NCBI RefSeq assembly: GCF_020521235.1
Contig: NZ_BLAY01000103.1
Location: 1-35,881, forward strand
Reading direction: 5' to 3'
DNA: 35,881 bases
DNA from: Microseira wollei NIES-4236
Lineage (GTDB): Bacteria; Cyanobacteriota; Cyanobacteriia; Cyanobacteriales; Aerosakkonemataceae
Each line of letters begins with the position of its first letter. The stretch's first letter is position 1. This document shows, piece after piece, positions 24,763 to 32,752 of this stretch. A program made the translations under genes and the position numbers. The notes beneath the pieces are model-generated. The model was given only the letters and a program-made list of their open reading frames with translations, searched no databases and was not told the DNA's origin.

Positions 24763-25914
24763 TTAATCCTCAAATTCCACCAAAGTTAATACATACTCGC
24801 TTTGGTTAACCCCGTGATTCGTTGCTACATCAAAAACTAGCCCAGCTTTCTCAGCACAAACATCAATCAAATTTGGTAACTTCTCTTCTTTATTAAAGCT
24901 GATAATTTGATAAATCCGCTCTCCCGCGTTAACTTTTTTGCCCAAGTCAACTCTAGATTGAACCATCCCCCCTGCGGGAGCATAGTATTTTTTGATCTGA
25001 GTTTTGAGGATAAAGTTAATTTGATGCGAGGCGGTTTCTGGCAGGGGAAACCCAGAAATGGATAATATGCCTTTTTGTGCCAAATAATTTTTAATTCCCA
25101 ACACGCCTTTTTTCACCGATTCGGGATTCATTTCCATACCCGAACCGAGTTCAAATGTCCAGGATTCTATATCAAATGTAATAGACTTTCCCAAGTCTGC
25201 CAAACTATCCTCTAATGCTAACCAAGGTTTCAAGAACGCTTCGTCAAAAGCATTGCCATCGTATTCGTTGAGTAAAATTTCATAATCGAGCAAGAAAGCT
25301 TTTGCGCTTTCTTCTCTTCCCCGAAACCCATAAATGTAATCGATTGATTGATTGCTAGAACTGTGGATGTCAATTACATAATCTGCATCTAAACACAAAG
25401 ATTGCAGGTGATATCGATAATACTCGCTCAAAGATACTCCCTGGGGAGATTTGATTTTTTCCCCTTGCTTTTCCCAGCCCAATCTAATTTTTTCCAAATA
25501 GTTTTTTCTCATCGTTTCCGCATCCAAATCTATCTGATATTTAGGGAATTCTTCTAAATCTTCGCAGTCTTTTTCATAATCCCAAAAAATGCGGTTCCAG
25601 TCTTTACCATCGTAAATATTAAATCTTCCTGTAGAAAAATAATGAGTGCGCTGGTTGGTGCTAAAAGGATTACAAACGGGAACTAGCCAAATTTCACCGT
25701 AAATATCAGTTTCGTTGGCATTTGTCAAGAATTCGATTAACTGGTGAATGACGGCATTGCCGACGATTTCTGCACCGTGTAAGTTGGCTTGTAAATAGGC
25801 TTTTTTACCTGGTTTAGCACCGATGAATTTATAGACTTGGAGCGAGATGCGATCGCCCGATGCAAGTTGGAGCAGTGGAATGGTAGAAATACTCGGAAGC
25901 ATAAATAGACCCAT
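24763..25914 (-). CDS. M14-type succinylglutamate desuccinylase/aspartoacylase family protein
   Basis: A 383-residue zinc-dependent deacylase-like protein. The metal-binding HxxE motif is in QANLHGAEIVGNAV (about residues 44-57), followed by WLVPVCNPFSTNQR and the third metal-binding His in DYVIDIHSSSNQS. The distal Glu region is FELGSGMEMNPES. The C-terminal 80 residues form a small beta domain (YAPAGGMVQSRVDLGKKVNA) resembling a lipoyl-like barrel seen in this family. It probably hydrolyses an N-acyl amino acid or related amide; the substrate cannot be predicted. It diverges from pfkA across 133 bp. Starts at 25914 or 25902 (MLPSIST) are both possible. Confidence 0.87.
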   Translation of the reverse strand: MGLFMLPSISTIPLLQLASGDRISLQVYKFIGAKPGKKAYLQANLHGAEIVGNAVIHQLIEFLTNANETDIYGEIWLVPVCNPFSTNQRTHYFSTGRFNIYDGKDWNRIFWDYEKDCEDLEEFPKYQIDLDAETMRKNYLEKIRLGWEKQGEKIKSPQGVSLSEYYRYHLQSLCLDADYVIDIHSSSNQSIDYIYGFRGREESAKAFLLDYEILLNEYDGNAFDEAFLKPWLALEDSLADLGKSITFDIESWTFELGSGMEMNPESVKKGVLGIKNYLAQKGILSISGFPLPETASHQINFILKTQIKKYYAPAGGMVQSRVDLGKKVNAGERIYQIISFNKEEKLPNLIDVCAEKAGLVFDVATNHGVNQSEYVLTLVEFED

Positions 25915-26047
25915 AACTGTTACTGCAAGAGATAGATTACCTCAATAGGCCACCTATATGCCAATAAAATTATTAAAATTCTGGTTTTTGTAGCATTTGA
26001 TGCTTGACTGATGGATGGCGCAGTTCACGCAATTCAGATAAAAGAAT

Positions 26048-27130
26048 ATGGGAGAACATAAACGCATTGGCATTTTAACCAGCGGCGGCGACTGTGCTGG
26101 GTTAAATGCTGCCATTCGGGCGGTGGTACACCGCGCTGTGGGAAGCTATGGTTGGGAAGTGTTGGGAATTCGTCAAGCTACCCAAGGTTTAATGCACCAT
26201 CCGCCGAAAGTGATGCCGCTTGGTATCGATAAAGTGGATTCGTTGCTTACCGCAGGCGGGACGGTGTTGGGAACAACCAATGAAGGCAACCCTTTTGCCT
26301 TCCCGATGCCGGATGGAACGGTATGCGATCGCTCGTCTGACATTATCGCAGGCTACCACCAACTCGGTTTAGACGCCATCATCGGCATTGGCGGGGATGG
26401 AAGTCTGGCAATTTTGCGAAAAATTGCCCAACAAGGCAATCTCAATCTGGTAGGAATTCCCAAAACAATTGATAATGACGTGGGAATTACCGAGCATTCT
26501 ATCGGGTGCGATACTGCGGTTAACATTGCCACAGAAGCAATCGACCGATTGCATTTTACCGCAGCCAGTCACAGTCGGGTAATGATTTTAGAAGTGATGG
26601 GACGGGATGCGGGACACATCGCCATCAGTGCCGGAATTTCCGGGGGTGCGGATGTAATTCTGATTCCGGAAATTCCTTATAGTCTGGACAATCTTTGTCA
26701 GAAACTCTTTGAACGTCAGGATCGGGGAAAAAACTATTCTTTAATAGTTGTATCCGAGGCAGTGCGTACAGATACGGGTGAGACAGTTACCCGCACCAAT
26801 CGTTTGGGACAATGTCGATTAGGCGGCATTGGGGATTATTTGGCAGATCGAATTTCTGCTTGTACGGGTGCGGAAACGCGAGTGATTGTTTTGGGACACA
26901 TTCAACGGGGGGGGACTCCTTCTCCATTAGATCGATTAATTGCTTCTGCTTTTGGAGTAGCGGCAGTTGATTTAATTGCCGAAGGTAAATACGACCATAT
27001 GGTGGGTTGGCAAAACCGCCAAGTAGTCAGCGTGCCAATTGGGGAAGCAATAGCTCAATATAGAGCAGTAGATCCCAATGGGACTCTGGTTAAAACTGCC
27101 AAAGGATTGGGGATTTATTTGGGAGACTAG
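26048..27130 (+). CDS. pfkA: 6-phosphofructokinase
   Basis: A 360-residue PfkA-family enzyme phosphorylating fructose 6-phosphate in glycolysis. Seen motifs: GILTSGGDCAGLNAAIRAV, TNEGNPF, GIGGDGSLAIL, GIPKTIDNDVGITEHSIG, EVMGRDAGHIA, VSEAVRTDTGETV and GHIQRGGTPSPLDR. The Gly in GGDGS is the residue usually tied to ATP use, whereas the Lys in PKTIDND is shared with PPi-type and group III enzymes, so ATP is the more likely donor but not certain. The length fits the cyanobacterial type. It is monocistronic, with an inverted repeat after the stop. Confidence 0.95.
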   Translation: MGEHKRIGILTSGGDCAGLNAAIRAVVHRAVGSYGWEVLGIRQATQGLMHHPPKVMPLGIDKVDSLLTAGGTVLGTTNEGNPFAFPMPDGTVCDRSSDIIAGYHQLGLDAIIGIGGDGSLAILRKIAQQGNLNLVGIPKTIDNDVGITEHSIGCDTAVNIATEAIDRLHFTAASHSRVMILEVMGRDAGHIAISAGISGGADVILIPEIPYSLDNLCQKLFERQDRGKNYSLIVVSEAVRTDTGETVTRTNRLGQCRLGGIGDYLADRISACTGAETRVIVLGHIQRGGTPSPLDRLIASAFGVAAVDLIAEGKYDHMVGWQNRQVVSVPIGEAIAQYRAVDPNGTLVKTAKGLGIYLGD

Positions 27131-27139
27131 AGGAATTTT

Positions 27140-27192
27140 AGATTTGAGATGGCAGATTTTAGATTTAAAAGAACATCTGCCATCTCAAATCT
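27140..27192. terminator. Bidirectional terminator-like inverted repeat
   Basis: A perfect 17-bp stem (AGATTTGAGATGGCAGA and its complement) with a 19-nt loop between convergent pfkA and the Uma2 gene. T-tracts are weak (TTTTAAAG after the right arm), so termination is likely but not certain; the sequence also resembles dispersed AGATTTGAGATGGCAG-type repeats. Confidence 0.5.
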
Positions 27193-27205
27193 GCCATCTG
27201 CAATT

Positions 27206-27826
27206 TTAAAGTTTTCCCATCTGACTGCTGTTTACAACTTGCTCAACCGTTATCTCTAATTCTGGGAAAGTAGGAGAAACAATGCGTTCATTACCTTTAA
27301 AAGCTTGCGCTTGATATTGACCGTCAATTAACTGATATACAAATACTGTAGGAACTTTGGGATTACCAAGATAATTTCTAGAAGCAATAGCTAAATAATC
27401 GACAATCCAATATTCAGCTATACCCAGGCGTTGATACTCATCTAATTTATCAATGTAATCATCATCCCAGTTCGTTGAGTTTACTTCTACAGCTAACTGA
27501 ATTGGTTCGATAAGCGCACCATAAGCCGTCACATTTGAATTCCACAAAGATGCCCTAACTACACTCACATCGGGGTTTCTGCCTTGTTCTTGTCCATTAG
27601 CGGTAACAGTTCTGATGAGTATATCTTTGTCAACAATATAGTCGAGTCCCAAACGGTCGATTTCTCTGTCAAAAGATTTGACAATAAATCTGGCTACATT
27701 CTTATGCGCTCTAGTTGGTTCTACTCTCACAATTTCTCCATTTACGAGTTCAAAAATACCATAACCGTCTGGATACTGTTCGAGGAATTCTGCAAAAGTT
27801 AGTTTTTTGACTGTAGTTGTAATCAT
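27206..27826 (-). CDS. Uma2-family putative PD-(D/E)XK endonuclease, downstream copy
   Basis: A 206-residue Uma2 protein, a family greatly expanded in cyanobacteria and placed in the restriction-endonuclease-like fold. Seen: FAEFLEQYPDGYGIFELVNG, the active-site Asp in GRNPDVSVV, the Glu in LAVEVNST, then DKLDEYQRLGIAEYWIVD. Biological role and targets are unknown. It is the second of two tandem copies (start-to-start 646 bp, 25-bp gap); the copies are nearly identical at residues 1-47 but differ at about 12 of residues 48-74. A HIP1 octamer lies directly before the start codon in both. Confidence 0.9.
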   Translation of the reverse strand: MITTTVKKLTFAEFLEQYPDGYGIFELVNGEIVRVEPTRAHKNVARFIVKSFDREIDRLGLDYIVDKDILIRTVTANGQEQGRNPDVSVVRASLWNSNVTAYGALIEPIQLAVEVNSTNWDDDYIDKLDEYQRLGIAEYWIVDYLAIASRNYLGNPKVPTVFVYQLIDGQYQAQAFKGNERIVSPTFPELEITVEQVVNSSQMGKL

Positions 27827-27851
27827 AGCGATCGCTCTACTCTTTCTCTAA

Positions 27852-28472
27852 TTACAGTTTTCTCATCTGACTGCTCTGTACAACTTGATCGACGGTTATC
27901 TCTAACTTTGGAAAAGTGGGAGAGATAATTCTGTCATTCCTTCTAAATGATGTGGTTTGGTATTGACCATCAACCAACTGATAAACAAAAACTGTAGGTA
28001 CTTTGGGATTTCCCAGATAACTTCTAGAAGCAATAGCTAAATAATCGACAATCCAATATTCACGAATACCCAGTCGTTGATACTCATCTAATTTGTCAAC
28101 GTAATCATCATCCCAGTTCGTTGAAGTTACTTCCACTGCTAACTGAATAGGTTCGATCAGCGCACCATAAGCTGTTACATTCGAGTTCCACAGCGATGCA
28201 CTAACTACGCTCACATCTGGGTTTCTACCTTGTTCTTGTCCATTGGCGGTAAAAGTTCTGATGAGTACAGTCTGATCGGCAATATAGTCAAGGTTTAATC
28301 GCCTAATTTCATCATTGAATGACAGCATTAGAAATCTTGCTACATTCTTATGCGCTCTGGTTGATTCTACTCTCACAATTTCTCCATTTACGAGTTCAAA
28401 AATCCCATAACCGTCTGGATACTGTTCTAGGAATTCTGCAAAAGTTAGTTTTTTTACTGTAGTTGTAATCAT
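27852..28472 (-). CDS. Uma2-family putative PD-(D/E)XK endonuclease, upstream copy
   Basis: A 206-residue tandem duplicate of the downstream gene, with the same catalytic-type motifs (GRNPDVSVV, LAVEVTST, DEYQRLGIREYWIVD). Differences cluster at residues 48-74 (ARFLMLSFNDEIRRLNLDYI here) and at about 172-180 (TTSFRRNDR). Both copies look intact, so both may be functional, perhaps with changed specificity. The short gap suggests co-transcription from a promoter upstream of 28472. Confidence 0.9.
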   Translation of the reverse strand: MITTTVKKLTFAEFLEQYPDGYGIFELVNGEIVRVESTRAHKNVARFLMLSFNDEIRRLNLDYIADQTVLIRTFTANGQEQGRNPDVSVVSASLWNSNVTAYGALIEPIQLAVEVTSTNWDDDYVDKLDEYQRLGIREYWIVDYLAIASRSYLGNPKVPTVFVYQLVDGQYQTTSFRRNDRIISPTFPKLEITVDQVVQSSQMRKL

Positions 28473-28518
28473 AGCGATCGCTCTACTATTTCTCTAATTC
28501 AGGTTTACTGGCTTTTCA

Positions 28519-28553
28519 TCCAATTACCAATTACCAATTACCAATTACCAAGC
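28519..28553. repeat. Short tandem repeat (CCAATTA heptamers)
   Basis: Four to five direct repeats of the heptamer CAATTAC, a typical cyanobacterial STRR tract. An 18-bp palindrome (AGTCCTCTTCAGAGGACT, 28572-28589) follows within 20 bp. Confidence 0.85.
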
Positions 28554-28647
28554 TAAATTATAAATTTTCCCAGTCCTCTTCAGAGGACTTTCGCTATTAG
28601 CCAGGGATTTTAATCTCCGGGCGGGTAGGAGGGTAGGGGAGTAATTC

Positions 28648-28905
28648 TTACCACTTCAAAAATGCTGCTTCGCTTCCCTGGTCGCGGCGAATTTTCCCAT
28701 CTTTTTCAAACCAGGCAATAATTTGATCCGTCGTCAAATCTTCAATTGAGATGCCGTATTCTTGGGCAATATGCTTTAACAGCTTTTGAGATGAAATTGT
28801 GATTCTGGTTAAAAACTTTTCATGGGAAGCCAATAACGCAGCGTCCACTTTATAAGCTTCTTCCAACGATAAAAACTGCGTTCCTGGTTGTTGTGGTGCG
28901 TTCAT
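28648..28905 (-). CDS. Small hypothetical protein downstream of sufR, 85 aa
   Basis: The protein reads MNAPQQPGTQFLSLEEAYKV..., then a helical stretch (LLKHIAQEYGISIEDLTTDQ) and IIAWFEKDGKIRRDQGSEA. I do not recognise a named domain; it is acidic-helical and probably soluble. It lies about 50 bp after the sufR stop on the same strand, so it may be co-transcribed with sufR. No cysteines are present, so it is not itself an Fe-S carrier. Confidence 0.72.
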   Translation of the reverse strand: MNAPQQPGTQFLSLEEAYKVDAALLASHEKFLTRITISSQKLLKHIAQEYGISIEDLTTDQIIAWFEKDGKIRRDQGSEAAFLKW

Positions 28906-28955
28906 GTTAATTGCAGATTGCAGATTGCAGATTTTAGATTTATTTTGTTTCTTTC

Positions 28956-29624
28956 CTAGCCCCTAGCCCCTAATTTGGTAATTAAATAACCGCAGCGATG
29001 TTCGCCGTTAATTAACCAGTGGGTGCGTTCTACGGTACAATCGGGCAGGACTAGAGAAAACATTTCTAATTCGTGACCGCAGACGCTGGGGAAGGTTTCG
29101 GCAACGTCGGCAATGGCACAATTATGCTCGGTGAACATAAAGCGGGGAGCCGCATCTGGGGAATTATTTGATTCTACCGGATAGTACTCTGCCATGTAGC
29201 CTTCGGCTTTGCGAAGTTCGACTAATTTGGCGACGCGATCGCTCAACGATCCGCTACCCACCCGCGACCGATACTCGATCCCCTTGCGTTCCCATTGCTT
29301 GCGTAGAATGGTATTCACCTGGTCATACCCCATCGTTTCGGCGAGGGTATCGAGGAGGGAGACGGCAAATTTACCGTGACTGTCGGGGAAGCGATCTCGC
29401 CCCTTGCGGCTAAGCTTGTATACATGCTGCGGACGCCCCATCCCCACTTGCACCGTTTGGTACTCGATTAAATCTTCCGCATCTAAGTCCTTTAAATGAC
29501 GCCGCACCGCTTGCGGGCTAATATCGAGAGAATCTGCCAACTCCTGCGCTGTCGCTTGACCCCGCTCCAGTAAGTGTTGCAGGATGTCCTGTTTGGTGGA
29601 AGGTTGCTGAGTAGTCGCCATCAT
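28956..29624 (-). CDS. sufR: Iron-sulfur responsive repressor of the suf operon
   Basis: A 222-residue SufR, or 221 if it starts at the next ATG (29621), which gives the usual MATTQQ beginning. The N-terminal winged helix is clear (ILQHLLERGQATAQELADSL, ISPQAVRRHLKDL, VGMGRPQHVYKLS). Four C-terminal cysteines have exactly the CX12CX13CX14C spacing reported for SufR: HNCAIAD, PSVCGHE, PDCTVE and EHRCGY. SufR carries a 4Fe-4S cluster and in its holo form represses sufBCDS and itself (established in cyanobacteria). It is divergent from sufB, with two operator-like sites between them. Confidence 0.96.
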   Translation of the reverse strand: MMATTQQPSTKQDILQHLLERGQATAQELADSLDISPQAVRRHLKDLDAEDLIEYQTVQVGMGRPQHVYKLSRKGRDRFPDSHGKFAVSLLDTLAETMGYDQVNTILRKQWERKGIEYRSRVGSGSLSDRVAKLVELRKAEGYMAEYYPVESNNSPDAAPRFMFTEHNCAIADVAETFPSVCGHELEMFSLVLPDCTVERTHWLINGEHRCGYLITKLGARG

Positions 29625-29680
29625 CGCCCCTAAAGTCCTACACCGAGAGCCAAAACGAAAAAAATTCTATTTGACTTTGA

Positions 29681-29694
29681 CAACTTGATTGTTG
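29681..29694. promoter_or_regulatory. SufR operator 1 (CAAC-N6-GTTG)
   Basis: The sequence CAACTTGATTGTTG is a perfect match to the CAAC-N6-GTTG SufR site. It lies 57 bp upstream of the sufR start and 165 bp upstream of sufB. Confidence 0.85.
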
Positions 29695-29720
29695 CTAATG
29701 TAGCCTAAAATAGAGTTAAG

Positions 29721-29734
29721 CAACAAACATGTTG
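29721..29734. promoter_or_regulatory. SufR operator 2 (CAAC-N6-GTTG)
   Basis: CAACAAACATGTTG is a second perfect match, exactly 40 bp from the first, placing the two sites about four helical turns apart on one face of the DNA. It is closest to sufB. Confidence 0.85.
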
Positions 29735-29858
29735 TTTTACTATATTGTAATGTCTCTTTAGTAAGGGTTGGCATCCATCCGCTCAGCTCGCGATAGATGC
29801 TCCCAGCCTGACTGCCATCCTTAAGAGAATCGTCTAGAACACGAGAGAACACACGAGA

Positions 29859-31295
29859 ATGAGTCCTACGGTTCAAACATTAGTCAATCAGCCCTATAAG
29901 TACGGTTTCGTCACCAATATCGAAACAGATACGATTCCCAAGGGCTTAAACGAGGATGTCGTGCGCCTGATCTCCGCCAAAAAGAACGAACCGGAGTTCA
30001 TGCTGGAGTTTCGCCTGCGAGCATATCGCCAGTGGCTGAAGATGACCGAGCCAACCTGGCCCCACGTCACCTATCCTCCGATTAACTACCAAGATATTAT
30101 CTACTACTCTGCTCCCAAGCAAAAGAAAAAGCTCAACAGCATCGAGGAAGTAGACCCCACTCTGCTGGAAACCTTCGAGAAACTGGGTATTCCCCTCTCC
30201 GAACAGAAGCGCCTCTCCAACGTAGCGGTGGATGCAATCTTCGATAGCGTCTCCGTCGCGACGACGTTCAAGGAGAAGTTGGCGAAGGAAGGCGTAATCT
30301 TCTGTTCCATCTCCGAAGCATTGCAGGAACATCCCGAATTAATCCAGAAATATTTGGGTAGCGTCGTTCCCATCGCGGATAATTATTTCGCCGCCCTCAA
30401 CTCGGCAGTATTTAGCGATGGTTCGTTTGTTTATATTCCCAAAGGCGTCCATTGTCCGATGGAATTGTCCACCTATTTCCGCATCAATACGGGAGAGTCG
30501 GGACAATTTGAACGCACCTTAATTATTGCCGAAGATGACAGCTACGTGTCTTACTTGGAAGGTTGTACCGCCCCCATGTTCGACACCAACCAATTGCACG
30601 CCGCCGTCGTGGAATTAGTTGCCTTAAATAACGCCGAAATTAAATATTCCACCGTGCAAAACTGGTACGCAGGCGACGAAAACGGCAAAGGCGGAATCTA
30701 CAACTTCGTCACCAAGCGGGGATTGTGCCAAGGCGTCAATTCTAAGATTTCTTGGACGCAGGTTGAGACGGGTTCTGCTATCACCTGGAAATATCCTAGT
30801 TGCGTGTTAGTGGGAGATAATTCCGTTGGTGAATTTTACTCGGTTGCCCTCACCAATAACAAGCAACAAGCCGATACCGGAACGAAGATGGTACATATCG
30901 GCAAAAATACCCGCAGCACAATTATTTCTAAGGGTATTTCTGCTGGTAATTCCAAGAATAGCTATCGCGGTTTGGTGAAATTTGGCCCCAATGCTAAAGG
31001 CGCGCGCAACTATTCCCAGTGCGACTCGATGTTGATTGGGGATAACGCCCAAGCGAATACTTTCCCCTATATCCAAGTGCAAAACAACACTGGTAAAGTA
31101 GAACACGAAGCTTCTACTTCCAAAATAGGGGAAGAGCAATTGTTTTATTTTGCTCAGCGGGGAATTTCCGCAGAAGATGCTGTTTCAATGATGATTAGCG
31201 GCTTCTGTAAAGATGTATTCAATAAATTGCCAATGGAATTTGCCGTAGAAGCTGACAAATTGTTGAGCCTGAAATTAGAAGGCAGCGTAGGTTAA
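29859..31295 (+). CDS. sufB: Fe-S cluster assembly scaffold protein SufB
   Basis: A 478-residue SufB, the core scaffold of the SufBCD complex on which Fe-S clusters are built. The N-terminus [17 protein letters not shown] and motifs [67 protein letters not shown] and [20 protein letters not shown] are standard. The length matches cyanobacterial SufB and there is no intein. It is the first gene of the suf operon under SufR. The usual next gene, sufC, is displaced by 668 bp carrying an aspartic protease gene and repeats. Confidence 0.97.
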   Translation: MSPTVQTLVNQPYKYGFVTNIETDTIPKGLNEDVVRLISAKKNEPEFMLEFRLRAYRQWLKMTEPTWPHVTYPPINYQDIIYYSAPKQKKKLNSIEEVDPTLLETFEKLGIPLSEQKRLSNVAVDAIFDSVSVATTFKEKLAKEGVIFCSISEALQEHPELIQKYLGSVVPIADNYFAALNSAVFSDGSFVYIPKGVHCPMELSTYFRINTGESGQFERTLIIAEDDSYVSYLEGCTAPMFDTNQLHAAVVELVALNNAEIKYSTVQNWYAGDENGKGGIYNFVTKRGLCQGVNSKISWTQVETGSAITWKYPSCVLVGDNSVGEFYSVALTNNKQQADTGTKMVHIGKNTRSTIISKGISAGNSKNSYRGLVKFGPNAKGARNYSQCDSMLIGDNAQANTFPYIQVQNNTGKVEHEASTSKIGEEQLFYFAQRGISAEDAVSMMISGFCKDVFNKLPMEFAVEADKLLSLKLEGSVG

Positions 31296-31312
31296 TTGTA
31301 CCCCCACTCCCT

Positions 31313-31358
31313 CGTTCCCAGGCTCCAGCCTGGGAACGCATTTACGAGGCTCTGCCTC
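31313..31358. repeat. Palindromic repeat between sufB and the protease gene
   Basis: CGTTCCCAGGCT/AGCCTGGGAACG forms a 12-bp stem with a 2-nt loop (31313-31338), followed by a GAGGC-TCT-GCCTC stem (31346-31358). It belongs to the common GTTCCCAGGCTCC-type cyanobacterial repeats. In the transcript it could attenuate or stabilise the sufB end of the operon. Confidence 0.8.
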
Positions 31359-31394
31359 GCTTCTACCTCGCTTCGAGTAAGGAGGTTACTTCCA

Positions 31395-31829
31395 GTGAAA
31401 ACAGCAAGTATGGGAATCACTTACGCAGATATAGAACTAATTCGCAGCGATGATTTAGCACTGCTTGACGAAGGATATATTCAAGAAGACCAAATTCGGC
31501 GATCTACAGTTAGATCATTAGTAGACAGCGGTGCTTCAATGCTAACTATTCCTGAGTCAATTAAAAACCAACTTCGTCTGCGTAAACTGGATGAAAAACA
31601 AGCTGAATTGGCAGATGGAAGTATCATTAACGTAGAAGTTGTTGGCTCTGTAGAGGTGAGGTTTGAGAACAGAATAGCAATTGTTAGTGCGTTGGTGATT
31701 CCTGGTGAGGCAGAAGTTTTACTCGGTGCAATTCCAATGCGGGCAATGGATGTTTTAATCGATCCCAAGCAAGAAAGATTGATTGTCAATCCCAAGAGTC
31801 CTGACACTGCCAGAATGTTGCTTAAATAG
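31395..31829 (+). CDS. Clan AA retropepsin-like aspartic protease, 144 aa
   Basis: A small aspartic-protease-like protein with the catalytic motif VDSGASMLTIP and the hydrophobic-Gly strand LLGAIPMRAMDVLID, the pattern of bacterial retropepsin-like (clan AA, dimeric) proteins. The frame is open from 31296, but the first 33 codons are repeat sequence. A strong AAGGAGG at about 31379-31385 supports the GTG at 31395 (MKTASMGITYADIELI). It sits inside the suf operon between sufB and sufC on the same strand, an unusual position. No signal peptide is seen. Its substrate is unknown, and a link to Fe-S assembly is only positional. Confidence 0.82.
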   Translation: MKTASMGITYADIELIRSDDLALLDEGYIQEDQIRRSTVRSLVDSGASMLTIPESIKNQLRLRKLDEKQAELADGSIINVEVVGSVEVRFENRIAIVSALVIPGEAEVLLGAIPMRAMDVLIDPKQERLIVNPKSPDTARMLLK

Positions 31830-31847
31830 TCTGAGGGTAAGATTACG

Positions 31848-31962
31848 AACCACAGAGGCACAGAGGGCGCAGAGAAGAGAGATAATCGAGATTTTGGATG
31901 GGCATCCAGTTTAATTAATGAACCACGAAGGCGCGAAGGACGCGAAGGAAGAAAGGAAGAAA
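31848..31962. repeat. Purine-rich repeats ahead of sufC
   Basis: Two related units begin AACCACAGAGGCACAGAG (31848) and AACCACGAAGGCGCGAAG (31921), of the AACCACGAAGGCG type common in cyanobacteria. The second runs to within 2 nt of the sufC ATG and supplies its purine-rich ribosome-binding region (AGGAAGAAAG). Confidence 0.75.
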
Positions 31963-31963
31963 G

Positions 31964-32752
31964 ATGATTATTGAAAATAGTGAGGTTATCCTATCGGTGA
32001 GGGATCTCACTGCGGATGTAGATGGAACGCAGATTCTTAAAGGTGTGAATCTGGAAGTAAAGGCGGGAGAAATCCACGCGATTATGGGGTTGAATGGTTC
32101 TGGAAAAAGTACTTTGTCTAAGGTTTTGGCGGGGCATCCTGCTTACGAAGTCACGGGTGGCGAGGTAATTTTCCAAGGGCAAAACCTGTTTGAAATGGAA
32201 CCGGAAGAAAGGTCGAGGGCAGGAGTGTTTTTGGCTTTCCAATATCCTTTAGAAATTCCGGGTGTGAGCAATTTAGATTTCTTGCGGGTGGCTTATAATT
32301 CCCATCGCAAGAGTAAGGGATTGGAAGAATTGGATGCGTTTGATTTCCAAGATTTGGTTGAGCAAAAGCTGGAATTGGTGAAGATGAATCCCAGCTTTCT
32401 GGGGCGGAGTGTAAATGAGGGTTTCTCCGGTGGGGAAAAGAAGCGGAATGAAATTCTGCAAATGGCTTTATTAGAACCGAAGTTAGCGATATTGGATGAA
32501 ACGGATTCGGGTTTAGATATCGACGCGCTGAAAATCGTTGCCAATGGGGTAAATGAACTGGCAAATGCTGAGAATGCGATGTTAGTTATTACCCACTATC
32601 AGCGGTTGTTGGATTACATCATTCCCGACTACGTTCACGTAATGGCAGATGGGCGAATTATTCGGACGGGAACGAAGGAATTGGCGCTGGAATTGGAAGC
32701 ACGCGGTTACGATTGGGTAATGCAAGAAAGTGCGGCTGAGGTGACGGCGTAA
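31964..32752 (+). CDS. sufC: Fe-S assembly ATPase SufC
   Basis: A 262-residue ABC-type ATPase of the SufBCD complex. Walker A is [12 protein letters not shown], the Q-loop region [15 protein letters not shown], signature [15 protein letters not shown] and Walker [15 protein letters not shown], followed by the switch His in [12 protein letters not shown] hydrolysis drives conformational change of SufB-SufD. The stop codon overlaps the sufD ATG by one base (TAATG), indicating translational coupling. Confidence 0.97.
   Translation: MIIENSEVILSVRDLTADVDGTQILKGVNLEVKAGEIHAIMGLNGSGKSTLSKVLAGHPAYEVTGGEVIFQGQNLFEMEPEERSRAGVFLAFQYPLEIPGVSNLDFLRVAYNSHRKSKGLEELDAFDFQDLVEQKLELVKMNPSFLGRSVNEGFSGGEKKRNEILQMALLEPKLAILDETDSGLDIDALKIVANGVNELANAENAMLVITHYQRLLDYIIPDYVHVMADGRIIRTGTKELALELEARGYDWVMQESAAEVTA

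Noticed and set aside
31296-31394. N-terminal extension of the aspartic protease from the first in-frame start
   Set aside because: These 33 codons are made of a palindromic intergenic repeat, and a strong SD favours the GTG at 31395.
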